DNA of 12,231 nt from the NCBI GenBank assembly GCA_945906015.1, contig CAMDQV010000036.1:1-12231 (forward strand). The letters are read 5' to 3'. The notes under the pieces are model-generated. The model had not been told where the DNA came from and did not search any database. It saw only the letters and a program-made list of their open reading frames with translations. The translations under genes were made by a program, and so were the position numbers. This DNA comes from Pedobacter schmidteae (GTDB taxonomy: Bacteria > Bacteroidota > Bacteroidia > Sphingobacteriales > Sphingobacteriaceae). The first letter of the stretch is position 1. The number at the start of each line of letters is the position of its first letter. This document shows positions 1 to 6,202 of this stretch, one piece after another.

Positions 1-59
1 TCTTGATCTTTTTTTAATTCTATTACACGACCGATAGTCTCAATTATACCTGTAAACAT
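1..59 (-). CDS. ribE: Riboflavin synthase, N-terminal fragment (runs off the window)
   Basis: Reading the minus strand from an ATG at 59-57 gives MFTGIIETIGRVIELKKDQ before the window edge. MFTGIIE followed by a hydrophobic/glycine stretch is the typical N-terminus of the riboflavin synthase alpha chain, which dismutates two 6,7-dimethyl-8-ribityllumazine molecules to riboflavin plus a pyrimidinedione in the cytoplasm. Only 19 codons are visible, so the domain repeat and catalytic residues cannot be checked. It starts 12 bases after the accC stop on the same strand, so the two may be co-transcribed; no Shine-Dalgarno is visible in the gap. The identification rests on the N-terminal signature alone. 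Confidence 0.75.
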   Translation of the reverse strand, partial: MFTGIIETIGRVIELKKDQ

Positions 60-71
60 ATTTTCTAAATG

Positions 72-1559
72 TTAATATTCTTTTCTATTCTTTTTCCATT
101 GAGATGGAATCCCAATATTTTGATCAAGGGTTACTGATTGGCTGTGTGAATTCATAAAATTTGAACCTATCAGTGCGGCTATCATAGCTTCATCTTCATC
201 TTCATGTACCAATAAGTGTTCAGGAACAAAATATTTGCTGACAAAATGAGTGTCAAAATTCCCGGATACAAAAGCCTCATGCTGCATCACAAATTTTCCG
301 AATGTCAAAGTAGTTTGTATTCCTGTGATCTGGTATTCATCAATTGCACGGATCATTCGTTCTATGGCTTCTGTACGATCTTTTCCATAACTAACCAGCT
401 TGGCAATCATCGGATCGTAATAGATTGGAATATCCATCCCTTGCTCGAATCCGTCGTCTACCCGAATGCCAGGGCCTTTTGGGGTAATATAGGTTTGCAA
501 ATTACCGATATCAGGAAGAAAATTGTTTGCCGGATCTTCAGCATATACTCTTAATTCAATGGCATGTCCTTTTATCTTCAGATCTGATTGCGTAAAACTT
601 AAAGGCTCTCCACGTGCAATACGTATTTGCTCCTTTACCAGATCAATACCTGTGATCATTTCCGTTACCGGATGTTCCACTTGCAGACGAGTGTTCATTT
701 CGAGAAAGAAAAAATCAAGATTTTCATCCAGGATGAACTCAACAGTTCCTGCACCCGTGTAATTACAAGAACGGGCTGTATTAACTGCACTTTCACCCAT
801 TTTCTGCCTTAACTCCTCACTAAGAACCGATGAGGGTGCTTCTTCTATTACTTTTTGATGCCTTCTTTGTACTGAGCAATCACGCTCAAAAAGATGTACA
901 ATATTTCCATAATTATCTCCTAGAACTTGAATTTCGATATGTCTTGGCGAAGAAACATAGCGCTCTATGAAAACAGAGCCATCTCCAAATGCCGATGTTG
1001 CTTCAGAAACAGCAAGATCCATTTGTTCAATAAAATCAGAGGCCTTTTCAACTATTCTTATTCCCTTGCCACCGCCACCAGCAGCTGCTTTGATAAGAAT
1101 TGGGAAGCCAATTTCTATTGCTCTGTTTTGAGCCACACTAATGTCAGTAACCGCTTCCTCTGTTCCGGGAACCATTGGGATATTATAAGTCAATGCTGCA
1201 GCTTTTGCAGATAATTTATTACCCATCATCTCCATTGCTTCAGGTGATGGTCCGATAAGGATAAGTCCTGCTGCTTTGATCTGTCTGGCAAATGCTGCAT
1301 TTTCTGATAAAAATCCGTAACCGGGATGGATACCCTGAGCACCCGTTTTCAGGCAGGCATTGATGATATTCTCTCCCAACAAATAAGATTGGGCCGATGG
1401 GGCAGGACCAATGCAAACAGCCTCGTCTGCGTATCTTACATGCAGCGCATTACGATCAGCTTCAGAGAATACTGCAACAGTTTTGATACCCATTTCGCGC
1501 GCAGATCGCATCACGCGGAGGGCTATTTCTCCCCTGTTAGCTATCAGGATTTTTTCCAT
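72..1559 (-). CDS. accC: Biotin carboxylase subunit of an acyl-CoA carboxylase
   Basis: The 495-residue protein is an ATP-grasp biotin carboxylase, which uses ATP and bicarbonate to carboxylate biotin on a carrier protein, feeding acetyl-CoA or propionyl-CoA carboxylase. Visible marks are the N-terminal ILIANRGEIA, HPGYGFLSEN (78-87), the ATP-binding lysine K157 with the glycine loop GGGGKG (161-166), the metal-binding glutamates E274 and E287, and EMNTRLQVEHPVTE (287-300) with catalytic R291. The C-terminal domain includes R337 in ELRVYAEDP. It is about 45 residues longer than E. coli AccC, with an acidic then polar tail after residue 450, and has no biotinyl-lysine domain. No carrier protein or carboxyltransferase gene is adjacent, so the substrate is undecided. 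A weak minus-strand promoter (TACCTTTA, 1596-1589) lies ahead of it. Confidence 0.93.
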   Translation of the reverse strand: MEKILIANRGEIALRVMRSAREMGIKTVAVFSEADRNALHVRYADEAVCIGPAPSAQSYLLGENIINACLKTGAQGIHPGYGFLSENAAFARQIKAAGLILIGPSPEAMEMMGNKLSAKAAALTYNIPMVPGTEEAVTDISVAQNRAIEIGFPILIKAAAGGGGKGIRIVEKASDFIEQMDLAVSEATSAFGDGSVFIERYVSSPRHIEIQVLGDNYGNIVHLFERDCSVQRRHQKVIEEAPSSVLSEELRQKMGESAVNTARSCNYTGAGTVEFILDENLDFFFLEMNTRLQVEHPVTEMITGIDLVKEQIRIARGEPLSFTQSDLKIKGHAIELRVYAEDPANNFLPDIGNLQTYITPKGPGIRVDDGFEQGMDIPIYYDPMIAKLVSYGKDRTEAIERMIRAIDEYQITGIQTTLTFGKFVMQHEAFVSGNFDTHFVSKYFVPEHLLVHEDEDEAMIAALIGSNFMNSHSQSVTLDQNIGIPSQWKKNRKEY

Positions 1560-1651
1560 GTATGCTTAAACTTTTAGATCAATTGCAATAAAGGTAAATT
1601 CTGTATTATTATTATGCTGACAATGTCATTTTAACTAGTAGAATCAATCAA

Positions 1652-2686
1652 TTAATGAATTTTTTTTAAGGTTTGCACAGTTTGATCGATCATCGAATCA
1701 CTTATATCCAAGTGGGTAACAAAACGGATCATTTGTTTGCCAAAGGTATTACCCTTGATTCCATAATCACTTAACTTTTTAACGAATTCTTCTGGATCAT
1801 GCTTTTTATCCAGCTCAAAGATCACAATATTGGTATCAGCCGGCATGCAGCTTTTTACATAAGGTAAACTCAATAAAGCATCTGCAAGTATTTTTGCGTT
1901 TTTATGATCATCTTTCAATCTGTTAATATGGTGATCAAGGGCATATATTCCCGCTGCAGCAAGAAATCCTGCCTGGCGCCAGCCACCTCCAAATACTTTT
2001 CGGATGCGTTTTGCTTTTTGGATAGTTTCTTTACTTCCTAAAAGAACTGAACCTACCGGTGCTCCGAGGCCTTTTGATAAACAAACAGAAATTCCGTCGA
2101 ACATCCTACCGTATTCTTTTGGATCATCTCCTGTTTCTACTAGTGCATTGAAAATTCTAGCTCCGTCAAGATGCAGGCTCATATTTTTTACTCGGCATAA
2201 ATGATAAATCGGCTCAATTTGATCAAGGGTATAAAAGCTTCCTCCACCACGATTTACTGTATTTTCAAGTACAACAAGACTGCTTTTTGGGTAGTGAACA
2301 TTATCGGGATTGACATTTGGCTCTATGAGGTCGGCATTTAAACGACCCCTGTCGCCATACAATAAACGAACAGATGCGGATGAGTTAAAGGCAATTCCTC
2401 CACCTTCATAGCGGTAAACATGGGCTGTTTCATCGCAAATAACCTCGTCCATCGGATTGGTAAAGCATTTAATTCCAATCTGGTTGGTCATGGTTCCTGA
2501 TGGGCAGAACAATGCATCTTCCATACCAAATAGGTCTGAAAGCTTATTTTGCAGTGCGTTAACAGTTTCATCTTCCCCAAATACATCATCACCAACTTTT
2601 GCGCTATACATGGCTTCCAGCATTCCGGCAGTTGGACGCGTAACTGTATCGCTGCGCAGGTCTACGATCATTTTATTCTCATTCAT
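1652..2686 (-). CDS. ltaE: Low-specificity threonine aldolase (PLP-dependent)
   Basis: The 344-residue protein belongs to the beta-eliminating lyase / threonine aldolase family (fold type I PLP enzymes), which cleaves L-threonine or L-allo-threonine to glycine and acetaldehyde. The signature DLRSDTVTRPT lies at 9-19, FGEDETVNALQ at 36-46, and CPSGTMTNQI at 61-70, where the PLP phosphate sits. H89 in ETAHVY is the likely ring-stacking residue, D174 and R177 lie in LHLDGARIFNA, and K205 in VCLSKGLGAP is the Schiff-base lysine. The length matches the family. Translation may start at the chosen ATG or at M6, since many family members begin MIDLRSDT. It stands alone on the minus strand, 92 bases upstream of accC, with no obvious terminator between. 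The exact stereopreference cannot be read from the sequence. Confidence 0.93.
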   Translation of the reverse strand: MNENKMIVDLRSDTVTRPTAGMLEAMYSAKVGDDVFGEDETVNALQNKLSDLFGMEDALFCPSGTMTNQIGIKCFTNPMDEVICDETAHVYRYEGGGIAFNSSASVRLLYGDRGRLNADLIEPNVNPDNVHYPKSSLVVLENTVNRGGGSFYTLDQIEPIYHLCRVKNMSLHLDGARIFNALVETGDDPKEYGRMFDGISVCLSKGLGAPVGSVLLGSKETIQKAKRIRKVFGGGWRQAGFLAAAGIYALDHHINRLKDDHKNAKILADALLSLPYVKSCMPADTNIVIFELDKKHDPEEFVKKLSDYGIKGNTFGKQMIRFVTHLDISDSMIDQTVQTLKKIH

Positions 2687-2798
2687 GCCTAAAAATAGAT
2701 TTTATCCTCGTTATCTGGAATTTTTTGTTGTAATAAGCATTACCTGCTTAAATTTCAAGCTGTTTTTTTTAATAAATCCATAGACTTTATTGTTGATA

Positions 2799-2806
2799 AA
2801 GCGCTT
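2799..2806. promoter_or_regulatory. Palindrome AAGCGCTT flanked by TTGATAA repeats (candidate operator)
   Basis: AAGCGCTT is a perfect 8-bp palindrome with a central CG, as in operator cores of LacI/GalR-family regulators. It is flanked by two direct copies of TTGATAA (2793-2799 and 2805-2811, 12-bp period), and a second palindrome, ATAACGTTAT, follows at 2808-2817. The site lies in the divergent ltaE/kinase intergenic region, about 60 bp upstream of the proposed kinase promoter. Regulator and function are inferred; short palindromes also occur by chance. Confidence 0.25.
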
Positions 2807-2866
2807 GATAACGTTATTTATATGGTTATTACAAAATCAATTAGATGAATTTTGCATAGTGTTCTA

Positions 2867-2895
2867 TTGACAATAAGTATTAATTCATACATTTA
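2867..2895 (+). promoter_or_regulatory. Candidate Bacteroidota promoter for the N-acetylglucosamine kinase gene
   Basis: TTG at 2867-2869 is followed after 18 bases by TACATTTA (2888-2895), a 7/8 match to the Bacteroidota -7 box TAnnTTTG. Transcription would begin near 2901, giving a leader of about 16 bases before the ATG at 2917. Confidence 0.4.
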
Positions 2896-2916
2896 ACTTT
2901 TTATTATAAAACAACT

Positions 2917-3771
2917 ATGATCATTATTGCTGACGGCGGATCTACTAAAACCAATTGGTGTTTATTAAATGAATCTGGTCAAAAGATCTATTTTAACACA
3001 GAAGGTTATAACCCATACTTTGTAAGTGCTGACTATATAGTAGAATCTCTTTTTAAGGGTCTTCCATCTGATCTTGATCTGGAAAAAGTGATCGAGCTTA
3101 ACTATTATGGAGCTGGTTGTTCAACTGAAGATAAGTTGAAAATCGTTGCAGATGCAATGGCAACAGTATTTACCAATGCTAGAATTTTTATCGGTCACGA
3201 TCTGCTTGCAGCGGCCCGCGCATTACTCGGATTAGAAACTGGCTTTGCAGCAATTTTAGGAACAGGCACGAATACCGGAATTTATAACGGAAAAGATATT
3301 TCATTAAACATTGATTCAGCTGCCTATATTTTAGGTGATGAGGGTAGTGGTTGTTACATTGGGAAAAAATTACTGACTGATTATATTCGAGGATACATGC
3401 CTGAAGTTGTCAGAGAACGCTTTTGGGAAACTTATAAATTAACGCCTGATGAAGTTACTGATCAGGTTTATACCAAGCCATTAGCCAATCGTTTTTGTGC
3501 GAGTTTCAGTAAGTTCGTGTATGATAATAATGTACATGCAGAGTATTCCAGAAAAATTGTGAAAACATCTTTTGTTGACTTCTTCGAAAATTTGGTTAGC
3601 CATTATCCTAATTATAAAGATTACACATTTAATTGTATTGGCTCTGTTGGGTATAATTTCAGAAATGTACTCGAAGAAACGGCTACAGACTATGGTATGA
3701 AAGTAGGAAAGATCATTCGTTCGCCTATAGATGACCTTGTTCGTTATCATGTTGAATTAGCACCAAGATAA
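2917..3771 (+). CDS. N-acetylglucosamine kinase-like protein, BadF/BadG ATPase family
   Basis: The 284-residue protein has the ASKHA (actin/hexokinase/Hsp70) fold signatures of the BadF/BadG/BcrA/BcrD family. The phosphate-1 loop is ADGGSTKTNW (5-14), an active-site aspartate D95 lies in IGHDLLAAARA, the phosphate-2 loop GTGTNTG is at 115-121, and the adenosine-side motif LGDEGSG is at 139-145. Relatives phosphorylate N-acetylglucosamine, or N-acetylmuramate plus GlcNAc, at the 6-hydroxyl using ATP, salvaging amino sugars from peptidoglycan or chitin. Exact sugar specificity cannot be told here and no nagA, nagB or murQ gene is adjacent. It is a monocistronic plus-strand gene diverging from ltaE, with its own promoter candidate and a hairpin terminator. 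Length is normal for the bacterial branch. Confidence 0.85.
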   Translation: MIIIADGGSTKTNWCLLNESGQKIYFNTEGYNPYFVSADYIVESLFKGLPSDLDLEKVIELNYYGAGCSTEDKLKIVADAMATVFTNARIFIGHDLLAAARALLGLETGFAAILGTGTNTGIYNGKDISLNIDSAAYILGDEGSGCYIGKKLLTDYIRGYMPEVVRERFWETYKLTPDEVTDQVYTKPLANRFCASFSKFVYDNNVHAEYSRKIVKTSFVDFFENLVSHYPNYKDYTFNCIGSVGYNFRNVLEETATDYGMKVGKIIRSPIDDLVRYHVELAPR

Positions 3772-3818
3772 TGCGATTCGGATCAAGCCTGCATCACACC
3801 ATCAGGGCTAAACCTGCA

Positions 3819-3846
3819 CTGAAATGGGTCGATTTCAGCTCTTTTT
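3819..3846 (+). terminator. Probable intrinsic terminator after the kinase gene
   Basis: A perfect 7-bp stem CTGAAAT/ATTTCAG encloses a six-base loop (GGGTCG), followed three bases later by TTTTT (3842-3846). It starts 47 bases after the kinase stop. The T-tract lies only on the plus-strand side, so it would stop plus-strand transcription and not that of the opposing pseudogene. Confidence 0.5.
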
Positions 3847-3869
3847 GATAAGATATTTGAGTTTTTACC

Positions 3870-4354
3870 CTAAAATTCATATATCAATCTTGACTGTCCG
3901 TTCATAGTTATTCTTGCTTCATGTTCAAGCAACCATTTCCTTCGCCATAGTCCGGCAGCGAATCCAATAAGTTCTCCATTGCTGCCTATTACCCGATGAC
4001 AGGGTATAGCAATCAACAGGTTGTTCTTACCATTAGCTGAAGCAATTGCACGAATGGCTAATGGGTTTTTCATTCTTTTAGCCAGAGCTGCATACGTGAT
4101 GGGTTTGCCAGGATCAATTTTTTGGAGTTCTTTCCAAACATTTTTTTGAAAATCTGTACCTATTTAAAGCATTTGAAAATCAAAATTGTTTCTCTTTCCT
4201 TCAAAATATTCAATGAATTGTGCTTTTGCTATTTCAGTGATCTTATTCGGATTCTGATCTGTAAATTGATCCAGGAATTTTATTGAAAATAATCAAAATC
4301 ATTTGCTTTAATGATTAATAGCCCAATCGGACTTTCTATTAAAGAGGAAAACAT
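3870..4354 (-). pseudogene. Decayed methylated-DNA-protein-cysteine methyltransferase (MGMT/Ogt)
   Basis: Minus-strand translation from the ATG at 4354-4352 reads MFSSLIESPIGLLIIKAND, typical of the Ogt N-terminus, then meets a stop (TAA, 4282-4280). Homology continues in another frame as SIKFLDQFTDQNPNKITEIA and QFIEYFEGKR, then hits an in-frame TAA at 4166-4164. Beyond it, in the same frame, come GTDFQKNVWKELQ, the helix-turn-helix start, and PITYAALAKR. The active-site motif PCHRVIGSNGELIG follows, with its cysteine codon at 4001-3999, then GLWRRKWLLEHE. The total of 485 bases equals the usual length less one base, so a 1-base deletion near 4280-4300 plus one nonsense change explains the damage. 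The intact protein would remove alkyl groups from O6-alkylguanine. The 67-codon remnant from an internal ATG lacks the N-terminal domain and part of the DNA-binding helix, so it is probably inactive. Confidence 0.85.
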
Positions 4355-4397
4355 CTTTACAAATTACATAGAAATTTCCGAATTGGCTATAGAATAC

Positions 4398-4426
4398 CTG
4401 AAACTGAAATTCAAAGTATATATTTG
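4398..4426 (+). promoter_or_regulatory. Candidate promoter for ccmB, very close to its ATG
   Basis: TATATTTG at 4419-4426 matches the TAnnTTTG -7 box exactly. CTG (4398-4400), 18 bases upstream, is a 2/3 match to the -33 TTG. The last G of the box is six bases before the preferred ccmB ATG at 4433, so the mRNA would have essentially no leader. Confidence 0.45.
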
Positions 4427-4432
4427 CTTTTG

Positions 4433-5095
4433 ATGGATTTATTTAACCAGGTAAAGATTCTGATCCGTAAAGAGATGATGCTTGAGTGGCGTTCAAAATA
4501 CGCATTGAATGGTATACTCTTGTATGTAGTATCAACTGTTTTTGTATGCTATCTGGCCTTTCGGGATATCAGCAGTGCCCCAACATGGAATGCCTTATTC
4601 TGGATCATCATGCTTTTTGCTTCAGTAAATGCAATTACAAAAAGTTTTATCCAAGAAAGCAGGGCTAGGCAACTTTATTATTATACCATTACCAGTCCGC
4701 AGGCAATCATCATCTCCAAGATAATATACAATATAATGCTGATGCTGTTGCTTTCAGTCGTTGCTTTGGGATTTTATACGCTTGTTTTTAAAAACCCCCT
4801 TGGCGATCCATTGTTTTATATGCTTTCTGTATTGCTAGGCAGTATAAGTTTTGCATCAGTTTTTACCATGATATCTGGTATTGCATCCAAAGCAAGTAAT
4901 GGAGGAGGCTTGATGGCTATTTTAAGTTTCCCGGTGATCATACCTTTACTTGTTGTGCTGATCAAGTTGTCTAAAAATGCCATGGATGGTTTAGACAGGT
5001 CGGTTTCTTACGATGAGATTGGAGTTCTTTTGGCTATAAATGTTATCGTCGTTACTACTTCTTTATTGTTATTTCCTTACCTTTGGCGTGATTAA
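4433..5095 (+). CDS. ccmB: Heme exporter/ABC membrane protein CcmB
   Basis: The 220-residue integral membrane protein has about six hydrophobic segments and resembles CcmB of cytochrome c maturation System I. CcmB pairs with the ATPase CcmA and with CcmC to release heme-loaded CcmE. Conserved points are the amphipathic N-terminus with RKEMMLEWR (12-20), the W-F-W-I-I segment followed by SFIQESRARQLYYY (71-84), and GGGLMAILSFPVIIPLLVV (157-175), which aligns with the GG-L-P-IPLLI block of E. coli CcmB. A TTG nine bases upstream could also start this frame, but it lies inside the -7 box, and MDLFNQVKIL from the ATG at 4433 is the more natural start. ccmC follows after 11 bases. No ccmA is adjacent; the upstream slot holds the decayed Ogt gene. 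Confidence 0.85.
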   Translation: MDLFNQVKILIRKEMMLEWRSKYALNGILLYVVSTVFVCYLAFRDISSAPTWNALFWIIMLFASVNAITKSFIQESRARQLYYYTITSPQAIIISKIIYNIMLMLLLSVVALGFYTLVFKNPLGDPLFYMLSVLLGSISFASVFTMISGIASKASNGGGLMAILSFPVIIPLLVVLIKLSKNAMDGLDRSVSYDEIGVLLAINVIVVTTSLLLFPYLWRD

Positions 5096-5106
5096 AATGC
5101 AATATT

Positions 5107-5772
5107 ATGAATAAAAGCTGGTGGAAAATTTTGGCTATAGTTCTTGTGCTATTTTCCATTGTCGCAGGTTTTTTATTCCAGGTTCCGGCCAAGCCAATTC
5201 TTAACGAAACTATCCGGAATATTCATTTTCATGTTCCTATGTGGTTTTCCATGATTGTGATGCTGACCGTTTCTTTTATTTATAGCATCCGCTTCCTTAA
5301 CTCATCCAATGAAAATGACGACCTGATGGCAGTTGAATTTACCAATGTCGGGATAGTTTTTGGAGTGCTTGGATTAGTAACTGGCGCAGTTTGGGCTAAA
5401 TTTACTTGGGGAGAGGCTTGGAGCAATGACCCTAAACAAAATAGTGCCGCAATAGCTTTGCTGGTTTATTTGGCTTATTTGGTTCTTAGAAATTCACTTG
5501 ACGAAGAACAAAAAAGAGGAAGGATCTCGGCAGTATATAATATATTCGCCTTTCCTATTATGGTGGTGTTACTTTTCATATTGCCCCGAATGACAGATTC
5601 TCTTCATCCCGGAAACGGAGGAAATCCAGGCTTTAATACCAAAGATATGGCTCCTGAATTACGCCCGGTATTTTACCCTGCAGTTTTTGGATGGATATTG
5701 ATAAGTACGTGGATTGCTACGATCAGGTATCGTATCCGAAAAATTGAGAATAAACAGCATGAAAATAATTAA
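5107..5772 (+). CDS. ccmC: Heme-handling protein CcmC (CcsA-like family)
   Basis: The 221-residue membrane protein has six predicted helices and belongs to the CcmC/CcsA heme-handling family. CcmC forms the heme-CcmE complex at the periplasmic face. The two expected axial histidines are present: H42 in NIHFHVPMWFSM and H167 in TDSLHPGNGG. The tryptophan-rich signature lies between them but is altered: WGEAWSNDPKQNSAAIALL (101-119), where asparagine replaces the tryptophan before the DP of the usual WGxxWxWDxR. The following YLAYLVLRNS fits the family. The start codon is 11 bases after the ccmB stop, suggesting one transcript. The C-terminal basic tail (RYRIRKIENKQ) should be cytoplasmic. CcmC rather than CcsA or CcmF is supported by size, the two-histidine layout and neighbourhood. 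Confidence 0.88.
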   Translation: MNKSWWKILAIVLVLFSIVAGFLFQVPAKPILNETIRNIHFHVPMWFSMIVMLTVSFIYSIRFLNSSNENDDLMAVEFTNVGIVFGVLGLVTGAVWAKFTWGEAWSNDPKQNSAAIALLVYLAYLVLRNSLDEEQKRGRISAVYNIFAFPIMVVLLFILPRMTDSLHPGNGGNPGFNTKDMAPELRPVFYPAVFGWILISTWIATIRYRIRKIENKQHENN

Positions 5773-5836
5773 TAATTAAAAAGAGATTAGAAATAGTTTT
5801 GATAACTAGTTCCAGTAAACTATAAATTCGAGTATC

Positions 5837-6049
5837 ATGAAAAGTTTTATTCTAACAATCTGTTTAATGTTATCCTATTCTTTGATCACTTTAGCTCAGA
5901 ATTCCAATGGCGTTGATATGGCCAGCGAACTAAGAGAGTCGGGTAAGATCTATGTTGTTGTCATGGTTATTGCTGTTATATTTATCGGATTGGCAATTTA
6001 TCTGTTCTCAATAGATAATCGATTAAAAAAAATCGAGAAGCAAAAATAG
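5837..6049 (+). CDS. CcmD-like small membrane protein
   Basis: This 70-residue protein has a hydrophobic N-terminal segment (about 3-20) ending in ITLA before Q21, which looks like a signal peptide or signal anchor. A polar stretch follows, then one clear membrane helix (about 37-57, YVVVMVIAVIFIGLAIYLFS) and a basic tail, IDNRLKKIEKQK. Single-helix topology with a charged, partly coiled C-terminus fits CcmD, the small protein that stabilises CcmC-CcmE and helps release holo-CcmE from the ABC complex. Position directly after ccmC (64-base gap) supports this. The N-terminal leader is not found in E. coli CcmD, so the assignment is by family resemblance and context and is less certain than for ccmB and ccmC. 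Confidence 0.65.
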   Translation: MKSFILTICLMLSYSLITLAQNSNGVDMASELRESGKIYVVVMVIAVIFIGLAIYLFSIDNRLKKIEKQK

Positions 6050-6073
6050 CCTGAAATCAAGGTTTAAATTCTT

Positions 6074-6121
6074 TTAGTGTACTTTTTCCTGTGCCTGATT
6101 AAAATGTACTTCATACACTAA
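6074..6121. repeat. 8-bp inverted repeat with long loop in the ccmD-gdh gap
   Basis: TTAGTGTA (6074-6081) and TACACTAA (6114-6121) are perfect inverted copies separated by 32 bases. They lie between the ccmD-like gene and the dehydrogenase. There is no T-tract after the right arm, so it is not a standard intrinsic terminator; it could be a weak terminator, an operator pair or chance. Confidence 0.3.
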
Positions 6122-6127
6122 GTAATT

Positions 6128-6163
6128 TTGATTTCTAGTATCAGTTTTTTTCTATCAACTTTG
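6128..6163 (+). promoter_or_regulatory. Weak promoter candidate for the glutamate dehydrogenase gene
   Basis: CAACTTTG (6156-6163) matches TAnnTTTG at all but the first base and continues GCAG, as often seen in this group. The nearest TTG (6128-6130) is 25 bases upstream, slightly beyond the usual 17-23. Transcription would start about 35 bases ahead of the ATG at 6203. Confidence 0.3.
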
Positions 6164-6202
6164 CAGTACAATACCAATTATTCAAATTAATAAATTTATT
6201 TT

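Noticed and set aside
216..1577. Several plus-strand open frames of 60-112 codons opposite accC
   Set aside because: They lie antisense within a well-supported biotin carboxylase gene, overlap one another in different frames, and their translations are low in recognisable motifs and rich in Cys, Ser and Phe, typical of antisense shadows.
2690..2697. Minus-strand TATTTTTA as a -7 box for ltaE
   Set aside because: One mismatch at the conserved G, only three bases from the ATG, and no TTG at the right distance upstream.
2004..2783. Plus-strand open frames opposite ltaE
   Set aside because: They are antisense to conserved threonine aldolase motifs and show no domain of their own.
3481..3750. 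Minus-strand 89-codon frame opposite the sugar kinase
   Set aside because: It lies fully inside the kinase gene in antisense and has no family resemblance.
3786..3810. Second hairpin (AGCCTG / CAGGGCT) after the kinase gene
   Set aside because: The stem needs a bulge and has no T-tract; the hairpin at 3819-3846 explains termination better.
3870..4073. Intact short alkyltransferase of 67 residues
   Set aside because: It holds the PCHRV active site but lacks the N-terminal domain and part of the HTH; the missing parts lie upstream in disrupted frames, so it is the tail of a pseudogene.
4424..4432. TTG start nine bases upstream for ccmB
   Set aside because: The TTG overlaps the TAnnTTTG box, and the ATG at 4433 gives the more natural CcmB N-terminus.
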